Assembly (NCBI GenBank): GCA_040755725.1
Contig: JBFMAI010000020.1
Coordinates: forward strand, 43,710 to 107,709
Direction of reading: 5' to 3'
DNA from: JBFMAI01 sp040755725
GTDB taxonomy: Bacteria > Planctomycetota > Phycisphaerae > UBA1845 > Fen-1342
DNA: 64,000 bases
Shown: piece after piece, positions 17,123-24,574 of the stretch
How the letters are laid out: each line of letters opens with the position of its first letter
Numbering within the stretch: the stretch's first letter is position 1
Notes under the pieces: model-generated
Told to the model about the DNA's origin: nothing
What the model saw: the letters and a program-made list of their open reading frames with translations, nothing else
Database searches by the model: none
Made by a program: the position numbers and the translations under genes

Positions 17123-17929
17123 TTACATTCCCAGCAGGTTGAGATCGCCGTACGGGTAGACCTGCTCGACGTACGCGGCGATCGGGCGCTTCACCAGCGC
17201 CTTGGCCGCCGTGTCCTCGGTATCCTGGTAGCGGACCCAGAGGTACTCCCAGCCCTTCTTGTTGATGCCGGTGATGTCGCCGATCGTGAGGTTTGTGACG
17301 TTCGGGCTGCCCGCGAAGCGGAAGGTGATCTCCCAGTCGCCGCTGCCGCGCTTGCTGCCGGCGGCCCCCAGAAACAGGCATTCGCCGGAGGCGAAGCCCT
17401 TGAACGCGGCGCTGTTGACCTTCCCCGTCAGCCAGAACAGCGTCGCCTTGTACGTGGGCGTGACGACCGCGTCGGGCAGGTAGTGGGTCTCCGCGAACTG
17501 GTAGACGGGGACGGCGATGTCCACGCCTTCGACGCTGTCGGCCGTGACGCCGATCGCGCCCTTGCAGTCCGGCGCGGTCTTGCCGGGCGGTGCATAGCGC
17601 GCAACCGTCGCCAGGCTGTGCGTGACGTGCTGCGTCCCGCCGCCGGTGTCGAACGTGAAGGTAGATTGTTCGGTCTGTGGCACCGGCCCGTAGCGAACGA
17701 TGCCCTCCCAAAGCATGTCGCCGACGGGCTGCACGGTCACGGTGTCGCGCGGCAGGAATAGCAGCCCGCCGCCCCACGGGTCGTACATCGCCGGGCTGCC
17801 GGCGAGCAGCGCGGTGCGGGCCTCGACGTCTTCGTTCGTGCCGCGGATGACGTAGCGCAGCTCGACCGAGGGGTTCTGCCCGGTCGTGACCTGGCGGCTC
17901 TCGAACTTCTCGACGCACTCGACGGGCAC
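17123..17929 (-). CDS. Prophage tail-associated protein (268 aa)
   Basis: A beta-rich protein beginning MPVECVEKFESRQVTTGQNP, directly after the tape-measure gene. In lambda-like gene order this is the position of distal tail proteins. Motifs such as WEYLWVRYQDTED and LPRDTVTVQPVGDMLW suggest a beta-sandwich. No enzyme signature is visible and the family is not recognised. Confidence 0.7.
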   Translation of the reverse strand: MPVECVEKFESRQVTTGQNPSVELRYVIRGTNEDVEARTALLAGSPAMYDPWGGGLLFLPRDTVTVQPVGDMLWEGIVRYGPVPQTEQSTFTFDTGGGTQHVTHSLATVARYAPPGKTAPDCKGAIGVTADSVEGVDIAVPVYQFAETHYLPDAVVTPTYKATLFWLTGKVNSAAFKGFASGECLFLGAAGSKRGSGDWEITFRFAGSPNVTNLTIGDITGINKKGWEYLWVRYQDTEDTAAKALVKRPIAAYVEQVYPYGDLNLLGM

Positions 17930-17938
17930 GCACGACTC

Positions 17939-19930
17939 CTACGTGAAGCTCAGCCGCCCGACCGCGGCGGCGTCCGCCAGGCGCTTCGTGTGCCGGGCGA
18001 TCTGTTCTGTGTTCCGCGCGGTGCGCTCGTCGGCGTCGGCGGCACCCAGGCCCGCGGCGGCGAGCGGATTGAACGTGCCGGCGACGCTCAGCTTGCGGGC
18101 CATTAGATCGGCCAGGCCGGAGATGCGGTCATCCAGGCCGGCCAGCGGATCGGTGGTGGGGCGCCCGGGCGCGGCCGCCCCCTCGACTTCCCTGCGTTTC
18201 TGCGCCGCCGCGGCACGGGCGGCGTCGAGGTCGGCTTTGGCTTTGTCGAGCTCGGCCTGGCTGTCGCGCAGGCGCTGCTCGTGCTCGGCGCGCTGCTTAC
18301 GCTCGTTCTCGGCATCGGCCCCGCCGATCTCGGCCAGGCGCTCGTCGCGCCGCTTCGCCGCCTCCGCCAGCGCCTGTTCCTTGCCCTTCTCGATGTCGGC
18401 CAGGTCGGCCTGTTCCTGCGCCGCAATCTCGTCGAACCGCTGTTGTGACTGCTGATCCACCGATTCCTTGGCGGCCGCCACGTCGAGCGTGCTGTCGAAC
18501 AGGCCCTGGAGCTCCAGCCAGCGCTTGGCGATCCAGTTGGCGGTGTGCTCGACCGCGCGGGCGTGCCAGGCGCTGAACTTGGCCCAGGTGGAGCGCAGGA
18601 ACCCGACCAGTTTCGCCCAGAGGGACTGCACGCCGGCCACGAACTCCACCCACAGCGCCTGACCGCCGTAGACGAAATCGTTGACGATCCCGAAAAACTT
18701 CCCCTTCAGCGCCAGCCAGACCTGGACCAGCGCGTGCGTGCCCTGCTCCCACGCCAGCTTCAGCCCGGCCCAGAGCACCTGGGCGGCCAGCGTGAGGTCC
18801 CCCGCGGCAAGGGCGTCGGCCATGCCGCCTACTACCTTATATACAGTGTCGCGCAGCACCCCGAACTGCTCGCCCAGCCACGCCAGCGCCTTCTGGCCGG
18901 CATCGGTGCAGGTCAGGAGCACGGCGCCGAGGGCGACAATAGCCGCGATCGCCAGCGTGACCGGGTTCGCCAGCCCGGCGATGAGCGTCATGATCAGCGA
19001 GAATCCCGCGCCGACAGTCTTGGTGACCGTGGCCAGCCAGCCGATCACCTTGCTCACGCCGATGATCGCCGTACCCAGCGCGGCGATGGCCAGGCCCGCC
19101 GCGGTGACCGCGACAGCGATCTTGAACACCGTTACGACCAGGGCCTTGTTCGCGCGCAACCAGCCAATGACGCTGACGGTGCAGCGGATGGCCGCGTCGG
19201 CCGCTTCCTGCAGGAGGGGGACCACCGCCGACGCGATGGTCGTGGACACTTTTCTCACAACGCGCCACAGGATGCTGAGCGTGTCGTGGAAGCGCTCGGC
19301 TGCTTCGGCGGACTCGCTGGACATGGTCAGGCCCAGGTCGCGGGCCTGCTTCTGGAGGGCCTCGATCCCCGCGGCGCCGCCCGCCAGGAGCGGGATGAGC
19401 TTCGTACCGCTCTTCCCGAAGATCTCCATCGCCAGCGCAGCCCTGACCGTGGGGTCCTGGATCGCTGCCAGCCGGTCGGCGATGAGCTTGAGCTGCCGCT
19501 CGGGATTGAGGTTAGCCAGGTCGGCGACGGTGAGATTGAGATACCCCAGCGCCTGCGTCGCCCCAGCGGAGCCCGTCGCCGCTTCCGCGAGCGTTTTCTG
19601 CATCTTGCGGACACCGGTCTCCAGCGTCTCTATGTCGACGCCGCAGAGGTCCGCCGCGAAGCCGAGCTCCGACAGCGCCTCCACGCCGATGCCGGTTCGC
19701 TTGGACATCTTGGCGATGGCGTCGCCGCCCTCGGTGAAGGCCTTCACGCCGAGCATGATCGGCGCGAGCACCGCGCCGCCCAGCGCGGCGAGGCCCTTGC
19801 CGACCTTCTGGAGGCCTTCGCCGAAGGCCTTCAGCCGGGCCTGGGCCTTCTCCAGGCCTTTCGTGAGCTTGTCGGCGACGCCGAGCTCGACGTAGGCGCG
19901 GCCGGCGCGAATTCCACGGGTGTCGGCCAT
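17939..19930 (-). CDS. Phage tail tape measure protein
   Basis: A 663-residue protein. The N-terminal 130 residues match the TP901-type tape-measure core (KAFTEGGDAIAKMSKRTGIG, ALSELGFAADLCGVDIETLE). A hydrophobic middle (about 250-350) has several membrane-like helices, and an amphipathic helical domain is followed by a long charged coiled coil (about 490-605, rich in Ala/Glu/Arg/Gln). Tape-measure proteins set tail length and are ejected during DNA entry. At 663 residues it predicts a fairly short siphovirus tail. It is followed by distal tail genes and preceded by tail assembly genes, as expected. Confidence 0.92.
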   Translation of the reverse strand: MADTRGIRAGRAYVELGVADKLTKGLEKAQARLKAFGEGLQKVGKGLAALGGAVLAPIMLGVKAFTEGGDAIAKMSKRTGIGVEALSELGFAADLCGVDIETLETGVRKMQKTLAEAATGSAGATQALGYLNLTVADLANLNPERQLKLIADRLAAIQDPTVRAALAMEIFGKSGTKLIPLLAGGAAGIEALQKQARDLGLTMSSESAEAAERFHDTLSILWRVVRKVSTTIASAVVPLLQEAADAAIRCTVSVIGWLRANKALVVTVFKIAVAVTAAGLAIAALGTAIIGVSKVIGWLATVTKTVGAGFSLIMTLIAGLANPVTLAIAAIVALGAVLLTCTDAGQKALAWLGEQFGVLRDTVYKVVGGMADALAAGDLTLAAQVLWAGLKLAWEQGTHALVQVWLALKGKFFGIVNDFVYGGQALWVEFVAGVQSLWAKLVGFLRSTWAKFSAWHARAVEHTANWIAKRWLELQGLFDSTLDVAAAKESVDQQSQQRFDEIAAQEQADLADIEKGKEQALAEAAKRRDERLAEIGGADAENERKQRAEHEQRLRDSQAELDKAKADLDAARAAAAQKRREVEGAAAPGRPTTDPLAGLDDRISGLADLMARKLSVAGTFNPLAAAGLGAADADERTARNTEQIARHTKRLADAAAVGRLSFT

Positions 19931-19933
19931 GCG

Positions 19934-20371
19934 CTACCCTCCCCGCACACTCCCGGCCCAGCGCTTCGGCAGATTCGGGCGCTCCTTCTCGAGCGCAGGC
20001 CCCATATACGGCCGCTCCTGAACCGTCGCCCGCGTCTTGATCACCTTGCCGCGGCGCCGGCGCTTGACCTCGGTCTTGCCGCCGAACTCCAGGACGTTCG
20101 GCGCAGTAGAGCGCTTGAACCCGACCGGCCCGACGACCACCGAATCGCTGGCCCGGTCATAGCCGAAGTAGATCAGCCGGCGCAGGCTGCCTTCATGCGA
20201 GTGCGGCGGCTTGCCCGGCGGTGCGCTGCCCTTCTTCGTGCGGATGCTGTGCTTGGCGGTCGTGCGGATGAACGCCCCGGCCTTCGACAGCACGGCGCGC
20301 TTGGCCTTGTCGACCGCGCGCAGTACGGTCTTCTTGTCGAAGAACAGGTCTTTGATCCGCATCGTGATCAT
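19934..20371 (-). CDS. HK97 gp10-like tail/neck protein
   Basis: A 145-residue basic protein from ATG 20371, which overlaps the upstream TGA by four bases (ATGA). The segment SAPPGKPPHSHEGSLRRLI followed by VVVGPVGFK and NVLEFGG is the pattern of the HK97-gp10 family, which forms part of the head-tail junction or tail terminator. The C-terminal RPYMGPALEKE motif also fits. It normally lies near head-tail adaptors; here it lies just before the tape measure, after two lipoprotein genes, which is an odd order. Confidence 0.8.
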   Translation of the reverse strand: MITMRIKDLFFDKKTVLRAVDKAKRAVLSKAGAFIRTTAKHSIRTKKGSAPPGKPPHSHEGSLRRLIYFGYDRASDSVVVGPVGFKRSTAPNVLEFGGKTEVKRRRRGKVIKTRATVQERPYMGPALEKERPNLPKRWAGSVRGG

Positions 20372-20793
20372 GATTGGAGCTTCCCGCACGGGGCCGCGCC
20401 GTGCCGGCCGTTCTGCTTGATCCGCAGCACCTCGCGCCGGTGACTGAGGACCAGCGCGAGCAGCAACGTCAGCGCCACGACCAGCGTGGCGCCCACGCCG
20501 AACTCGCTGCGGTAGCCCGCCACGTCGCCGCCGACGCCGGTTGCCTGTACTTCGGCGCGGAGGGTGTTTTCGACGGTGGTTTCGATCCTGCTCGTGAGTT
20601 CGGCCTGCACGCCGGCGACGATCTGGCCGCTGAGCTGCTGCACGTCGAGTGCGCCGCTCTCCGTAGCCGGCTGTGATGCCGCGGGCGGCGACACAGCGAG
20701 CCGCGGTTGGGACTGGCTCGCGGCGCAGCCGGCCAGCAGCGCGGCGAGCGCGCCCAGCGCGCCCGCCGCCATGAATCCGATCATCCTGCTCAC
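20368..20793 (-). CDS. Predicted lipoprotein with C-terminal transmembrane helix
   Basis: A 141-residue protein from GTG 20793 (GTGA overlap with the upstream stop) or ATG 20784. A signal peptide ends in lipobox LLAGC, then a Pro/Ser/Gln-rich linker, an amphipathic helix (QLSGQIVAGVQAELTSRIET), and a second hydrophobic helix (VGATLVVALTLLLALVLS) followed by a basic tail. Phage lipoproteins can be spanin or superinfection-exclusion proteins; a lipid anchor plus a C-terminal membrane helix is reminiscent of a unimolecular spanin, which spans the envelope during lysis. That reading is inference. Confidence 0.65.
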   Translation of the reverse strand: MSRMIGFMAAGALGALAALLAGCAASQSQPRLAVSPPAASQPATESGALDVQQLSGQIVAGVQAELTSRIETTVENTLRAEVQATGVGGDVAGYRSEFGVGATLVVALTLLLALVLSHRREVLRIKQNGRHGAAPCGKLQS

Positions 20794-21215
20794 GACGCAC
20801 CCGGCACACCGCTGCGCGGCTCCGTCGTGGCCGGCTGCGTAGTGGGCGGGCCGGCCTTCTCCTTCTGGTGCGGGCTGCTCTCGGTCTCCTCGTTGCTCGT
20901 GCTGGAAACCTGGAGCTGCCCGGCGATGCCTTCGACGCCCACGGACGCCGTGCCCTCCACGCCGGTGACCCACTTGCCCGAGAACTTCACGACGTACGTC
21001 GGGTTGATGCCCTGGGCGCCGGCCTGGATCACGAGCTGCTCGACACCCTGCGCGAGTCCCTCCCGCACCGCGGGGATGATCGCCTCGTCGGCCAGCTTGT
21101 TGGCGAAGTGCTCGACCGGCGGCTGCGGGTTGAGCGTCGCGCAGCCGGACAAACCCAGCAACGCCAAAATGGCCAGCAGAATGCCGGCAAACGTCTTCAG
21201 GTAGCAGAACCACAT
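20790..21215 (-). CDS. Predicted prophage lipoprotein (141 aa)
   Basis: ATG 21215 is preceded by GGAGGACAGACA. Residues 1-25 form a lipoprotein signal with lipobox LSGC (Cys near residue 25). The mature part has an N-terminal helix (HFANKLADEAIIPAVREGLAQ), a Gly/Val-rich beta segment and a Ser/Thr/Pro/Gln tail. It is coupled to the following lipoprotein gene by a four-base overlap. Two adjacent lipoproteins within the tail operon suggest an envelope-acting pair such as spanins, or surface-exclusion proteins. Family not recognised. Confidence 0.7.
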   Translation of the reverse strand: MWFCYLKTFAGILLAILALLGLSGCATLNPQPPVEHFANKLADEAIIPAVREGLAQGVEQLVIQAGAQGINPTYVVKFSGKWVTGVEGTASVGVEGIAGQLQVSSTSNEETESSPHQKEKAGPPTTQPATTEPRSGVPGAS

Positions 21216-21532
21216 TGTCTGTCCTCCGTCCTTGGAGTCTCCTGCGGTCGAGGGAACCGTCCCTCGAGGAACACCGCTTTCAGACTGTCCATGTCGATCG
21301 GGATGGGCGCCGGCCGCTTGGCGAACGGGTCGAAGTCGGCCGGTTTGAACGCCCTCGTCTTCTTCGGGTCGCGATGGCAGTTCGCCAGCAAAGCGAGCAG
21401 CGCCGACATGCGCGCCCATTCGTCCTTCGCCCGCGCCTCGGCCAGCGCGAGCAGTTCACGCAGCGTCAGCCGTCCGGGCTCGACGCCGGCGACTCCGGCG
21501 CACTGCCAGATGAGGCGCCAGAGGTCGCCAGC
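21197..21532 (-). CDS. Tail assembly chaperone, downstream frame (probably made by -1 frameshift)
   Basis: About 111 codons in the -1 frame relative to the upstream chaperone gene, overlapping its last 67 bases. The protein-like part runs from DLWRLIWQCAGVAGVEPGRL through a helical segment (ELLALAEARAKDEWARMSAL) to DMDSLKAVFLEGRFP. No ATG, GTG or TTG lies near its 5' part, the first Met being in the middle, so independent initiation is unlikely. This matches the lambda G / G-T arrangement, where the extended form links tape measure and tail tube. The exact fusion point is uncertain; 21532 marks where the overlap becomes convincing. Confidence 0.6.
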   Translation of the reverse strand, partial: AGDLWRLIWQCAGVAGVEPGRLTLRELLALAEARAKDEWARMSALLALLANCHRDPKKTRAFKPADFDPFAKRPAPIPIDMDSLKAVFLEGRFPRPQETPRTEDRQCGSAT

Positions 21533-21951
21533 GCTTGGGCGACAATCTGGTCGGCGTCGACCGTCGCCAGCCGCGCTTCCACCACGTCCCGCGCCTTGTC
21601 CATCACCCGCCACGTCGTCTCGAGCACCCGCTGGAGATTCGCCCGATCCCTCGGGCTCGGGGAAAAACCCACGAGTTCCTCCAACAGGGCCTTGGTCGCG
21701 TGCTCGATGGCGTCGCCCGCCATCGCGCGGCCGAAGTCCTCGTCCGTGACACTCTTGGCGTCGGCTTCCGGCTTGCACACCGCGTACACCACGTCGCACA
21801 GCAGCACGGGGTCGCGGTAGAGCTTCTCGATCAGCTTGCCATCGAGGATTTCCAGCAGGTCCACGCTCAGCAGGTCGCGGACTCGCTTGATCGCGTCCAC
21901 GTTGATCGCGACCGTCCACGTCCTGCCCGCGTTATCCGTAAACGTCTTCAT
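21466..21951 (-). CDS. Tail assembly chaperone (gpG-like)
   Basis: A 161-residue helical protein between the tail tube and tape-measure genes, the usual place of the tail assembly chaperone. It opens MKTFTDNAGRTWTVAINVDA and continues KRVRDLLSVDLLEI and LLEELVGFSPSPRDRANLQR, the pattern seen in prophage proteins of this position. The Ser/Pro-rich end (TSGASSGSAPESPASSPDG) overlaps the next frame. ATG 21951 follows GGGAG. The role, coating the tape-measure protein during tail assembly, follows from the lambda paradigm and from position. Confidence 0.72.
   Translation of the reverse strand: MKTFTDNAGRTWTVAINVDAIKRVRDLLSVDLLEILDGKLIEKLYRDPVLLCDVVYAVCKPEADAKSVTDEDFGRAMAGDAIEHATKALLEELVGFSPSPRDRANLQRVLETTWRVMDKARDVVEARLATVDADQIVAQALATSGASSGSAPESPASSPDG
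21664..21670 (-). other. Candidate -1 slippery heptamer GGGTTTT in the chaperone gene
   Basis: Read on the minus strand in the chaperone frame, the sequence is G GGT TTT, the canonical X XXY YYZ form. It lies 66 codons before the chaperone stop, in a region where the -1 frame is open through to 21197. Slippage here would fuse chaperone residues 1-95 to the downstream frame. Much of the intervening -1 product looks unlike protein, so a less canonical site nearer the gene end is an alternative. Confidence 0.35.
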
Positions 21952-21956
21952 GGCCG

Positions 21957-22373
21957 TCAGCTCCCTCCGACCCAGTTGCGGAACACCGCGAGCTTGGCGG
22001 TCACACTGACCGTGATCGCCTCTTCCAGTTCCTCGCTGCGGCTGAACGACGTGATCGAAAAGTCGCCGTCCGGCCCCTGGCCGCCTTCCTTGTCCAGCAC
22101 CTTCAGCGCGATCAGCCCGGCGGTGAGATACGCGTTCTTGATCGCTGTGAATCCGGCGTCGGCCGGGTCCCAGACCATCTCGAACTCGACCGAGCATTCG
22201 CGCAGCGTGGGCGCCGTCGCCCGCCAGCCGGTGTTGGCCCGCGTGGTCACGTCCGCCTCGCCCGCCTCCAGATTCAGCGTGACGTTGCGGACGTTGGTCA
22301 TTTCCGTCGACGCGGGGCCTCCGGCCGTGCCGTAGTACAGCTTTGCATTCATCCCCAGAGCGAAGTTGGGCAT
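21957..22373 (-). CDS. Major tail (tube) protein
   Basis: A 138-residue beta-rich protein: MPNFALGMNAKLYYGTAGGP, then NVRNVTLNLEAGEADVTTRA, and VEFEMVWDPADAGFTAIKNA. This pattern, with a TTRANTGWR loop, is typical of phage tail-tube proteins of the TP901-1/HK97 type found between head-tail joining genes and the chaperone. It polymerises into the tail tube. Ends five bases before the chaperone ATG. Confidence 0.82.
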   Translation of the reverse strand: MPNFALGMNAKLYYGTAGGPASTEMTNVRNVTLNLEAGEADVTTRANTGWRATAPTLRECSVEFEMVWDPADAGFTAIKNAYLTAGLIALKVLDKEGGQGPDGDFSITSFSRSEELEEAITVSVTAKLAVFRNWVGGS

Positions 22374-22401
22374 GGGTCAGTCCTCCTTCACTGCCTGATT
22401 G

Positions 22402-22671
22402 CTACACGTCCTGCCCGCTGATCGCGACAACCAGCGCCGCGTTGCCCGACGGTCCCTGGACTTCGATGTCGTACAGATCGACGCCGAAAAGCTGGGCCGT
22501 GGCGCCGGGCGGCCACGCCGCCGGTGTGCCGCCGTTGACACGCAGATTGATGGAGCTGCCATTCTTCGCGCTGGCGACGATCGTGGCGTCCATCACCATC
22601 CGCGTGTCGGACAGCCGCACGTAGCTCGGGCTGCCCAGCGAGAACGACTTCATGTAGAGGTTGCCGCCCAT
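22402..22671 (-). CDS. Small tail-region protein, paralogue of its upstream neighbour
   Basis: An 89-residue beta-rich protein from ATG 22671, with GGAGA upstream. It shares the pattern YMKSF-L--P, DATI-AS-KN, INLRV-GGT, WPPGATA, GVDL and AALVV with the next gene upstream (22703-23062), so the two are tandem duplicates. No known family is recognised. The position between tail completion and tail tube genes suggests a minor tail or decoration protein. Confidence 0.72.
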   Translation of the reverse strand: MGGNLYMKSFSLGSPSYVRLSDTRMVMDATIVASAKNGSSINLRVNGGTPAAWPPGATAQLFGVDLYDIEVQGPSGNAALVVAISGQDV

Positions 22672-22702
22672 AGTTCCGTCTCCGCTTCGCTCAGCCTGTA
22701 CC

Positions 22703-23062
22703 TCATCCGGTCCCACCGCCGGGTTCGGTGCCGCCTACTTCGCCTTGTCCCGGCTCGGCGTCGGCGAACATGAACGTTTGCGGCGCGGGCCGGCGCTTCG
22801 TCCGCGGCGCCATGCCGACCACGAGCGCCGCGTGCCCGGTGGAACCATTGATCTCAATCCGTGAGAGGTCCACGCCCGGCAGCCACGCTGTCGCGCCCGG
22901 CGGCCAGGACGTGGTGGTTCCGCCGACCACCCGCAGGTTGATCGGGTTGGGATTCTTGCTGCTGGCGATGATCGTCGCGTCGATGACAAGAGGAATCGCA
23001 GACAGCTTCGTCCACTGCGGCAGGCCGAGCGTAAAGGACTTCATGTAGACGTTGGCCGCCAC
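22703..23062 (-). CDS. Small tail-region protein with Pro/Gly-rich tail, tandem paralogue
   Basis: A 119-residue protein. Residues 1-90 align with the downstream 89-residue gene (MKSFTLGLPQWTKLS, VIDATIIASSKNPNPINLRV). A C-terminal extension rich in Pro, Gly and Thr (EPGQGEVGGTEPGGGTG) is unique to this copy. The duplication is recent enough to keep the same length and motif order. Likely minor tail or decoration role by position only. Confidence 0.72.
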   Translation of the reverse strand: MAANVYMKSFTLGLPQWTKLSAIPLVIDATIIASSKNPNPINLRVVGGTTTSWPPGATAWLPGVDLSRIEINGSTGHAALVVGMAPRTKRRPAPQTFMFADAEPGQGEVGGTEPGGGTG

Positions 23063-23065
23063 GCG

Positions 23066-23494
23066 CTATCTCCGCACGCGATACGTCACCGTCAGCACAC
23101 TGGTGAAAACCCGTTCCTTCTCCAGGTGGTCCGGCGCGAAGATCGGGTCGTTTTCAATGGCCAGCCACGCGCCGTTGGGGAATGCGTCCAGCTTGTGGAA
23201 CCGCAGGTGATCGCCGATCTCCTCGACCAGGTGCATCAGGCTGTCGAGCACCTCCAGGTCGTCCGCGTCCACCTTGCGCTGCACGCCGATGTCGATGGCG
23301 CAGTCGAAAAAGCAGTCCGAGCGCGTCGCAATCGTCGCCGTCAGCGACTTCGGCACGACGCTCACTTTGAGCGCCTGGAGTTGCGACAGCTCGTGGACGG
23401 GCTGGTAGCAGCGCTGCGCCTCCACCGGCATGCTGAACGACCCGGCGTTCAGGCTGGCGACAATGGCGTCGGCGATCTGGTTGATGGTGCTCAC
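23066..23494 (-). CDS. Tail completion / terminator-like protein
   Basis: A 142-residue protein (MSTINQIADAIVASLNAGSF start, then beta strands and FTSVLTVTYRVRR end). A helix followed by beta strands and a final beta strand of the type VLTVTYRV is common in phage tail-completion or neck proteins at this place between head-tail adaptor and tail tube. The gene overlaps the upstream small membrane gene by four bases. No motif gives a firm family. Confidence 0.65.
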   Translation of the reverse strand: MSTINQIADAIVASLNAGSFSMPVEAQRCYQPVHELSQLQALKVSVVPKSLTATIATRSDCFFDCAIDIGVQRKVDADDLEVLDSLMHLVEEIGDHLRFHKLDAFPNGAWLAIENDPIFAPDHLEKERVFTSVLTVTYRVRR

Positions 23495-23754
23495 GGGGTC
23501 GGCCTCCCTGCCTGGCGGTCAGGCAGGCCGTTGTGCCGGCCCTCGAGGTACGACACACGCCGTTCGATCGCCTGATACTCCGCGCGGAGCGCCCGCGCCT
23601 CGACGATCAGCTCGTCCAGCCGCTTCTCGACGTGGTCGAGCTTGGCCGTCACGACGCCCCACTGGACGGTGAACGCGAGCACCGCCAGCAGGGCGGTGAG
23701 GGCGACGCCGGCCCAGCGCGACCAGTCGGTTCGAGTTGTTCCCGTGGCGCTCAT
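23491..23754 (-). CDS. Single-pass membrane protein with coiled coil (87 aa)
   Basis: One transmembrane helix (about 13-33, WAGVALTALLAVLAFTVQWG) followed by a heptad coiled coil (LDHVEKRLDELIVEARALRA). The topology fits an inner-membrane spanin or an accessory envelope protein rather than a structural subunit, and its location among head-tail genes is unusual. Overlaps both neighbours by four bases, so it is certainly part of the operon. Confidence 0.65.
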   Translation of the reverse strand: MSATGTTRTDWSRWAGVALTALLAVLAFTVQWGVVTAKLDHVEKRLDELIVEARALRAEYQAIERRVSYLEGRHNGLPDRQAGRPTP

Positions 23755-24134
23755 GCCCGCTCCATGTCAACGTGCTTCGTGTGAATCCGCAGCGTCCGCC
23801 GGTACGGATCGCTGTAGCGCCACGGCGGCTCGCCGCCCGGCGCCATCACCTCGTAGATGAAGATCTGGTCACCGGCGGTCTCGCGTATGCGGTCGCCGGC
23901 CTGCGGCAGCACCGCCTTGTCGCCGAGCACCAAGTCGGCGGTCAGCACCAGGAAATCCCGCGACTCCGTGCGGTGGATCACGCCGTAGTCGTCCGCCTGC
24001 TCGAACACGGTCCGGCCGATGGTTGCCGCGACGTCCACGCTGTCACCGCCGCGGATGTACGTGACCGTCCGCGACATGTGCCGCGTGCGCTGTTCTTCCA
24101 GCCACGCCGCGCCTTGTTCGAGCAAATCGGGCAA
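23751..24134 (-). CDS. Head-tail adaptor-like protein (127 aa)
   Basis: Begins with an amphipathic helix (LLEQGAAWLEEQRTRHMSRTV) followed by beta strands (VTYIRGGDSVDVAATIGRT, FLVLTADLVLG) and ends with DPYRRTLRIHTKHVDME. This arrangement matches phage proteins encoded just after the capsid and cement genes that join head to tail. The gene lies 27 bp after the cement-like gene and four bases overlap the next. The assignment is by position and pattern. Confidence 0.7.
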   Translation of the reverse strand: MPDLLEQGAAWLEEQRTRHMSRTVTYIRGGDSVDVAATIGRTVFEQADDYGVIHRTESRDFLVLTADLVLGDKAVLPQAGDRIRETAGDQIFIYEVMAPGGEPPWRYSDPYRRTLRIHTKHVDMERA

Positions 24135-24161
24135 CTGTGGTCCTCCATGACTGCTGCGGGG

Positions 24162-24500
24162 CTACTGCGACATCCGCACGGGGACCTTCGCATCACCGTC
24201 GGCGGCCGCCTTGACGCACTTGCCGATCAGCTTGTTGCCGGTCGCGGTGGTCGTGGCGACGTTGTTCGCGTCGTCCCAGTACACGTTGGCGCCGACACTG
24301 ATCGCCGTGCCGCCGCCGGTTGCCTTGGCGAAATCGAACACGCCGTCCACGGCCAGCGAACCCAGCGCGCCCGCCGCGATCGGCGTGCGGGCCACGCCGA
24401 CCAGCTCGCCCTGGACGATCACATCTCCAGCGGCCACAGCCGATCCGGGCGTGTAGTCGATCGACGCCCCCTCATGCGCGAATGTTGCCTGCACTGCCAT
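24162..24500 (-). CDS. DUF2190-type capsid decoration (cement) protein
   Basis: A 112-residue protein: HEGASIDYTPGSAVAAGDVI, then VGVARTPIAAGALGSLAVDG and VYWDDANNVATTT. This is the DUF2190 pattern, a trimeric surface protein that stabilises expanded capsids. It directly follows the capsid gene, as expected for a cement protein. Small, Ala/Gly/Val-rich and without cysteines except one near the end. Confidence 0.82.
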   Translation of the reverse strand: MAVQATFAHEGASIDYTPGSAVAAGDVIVQGELVGVARTPIAAGALGSLAVDGVFDFAKATGGGTAISVGANVYWDDANNVATTTATGNKLIGKCVKAAADGDAKVPVRMSQ

Positions 24501-24574
24501 TGTTCATTGCTCCTTCGTCGCTTCGTGGCTTCGTCGCTACGTCTCCACTGGCGGGCAGGATGCCCGCCCTACGC

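Noticed and set aside
18545..20443. 632-codon plus-strand frame opposite the tape-measure gene
   Set aside because: Low-complexity Arg/Gly/Asp-rich translation, an antisense shadow of a clear tape-measure protein.
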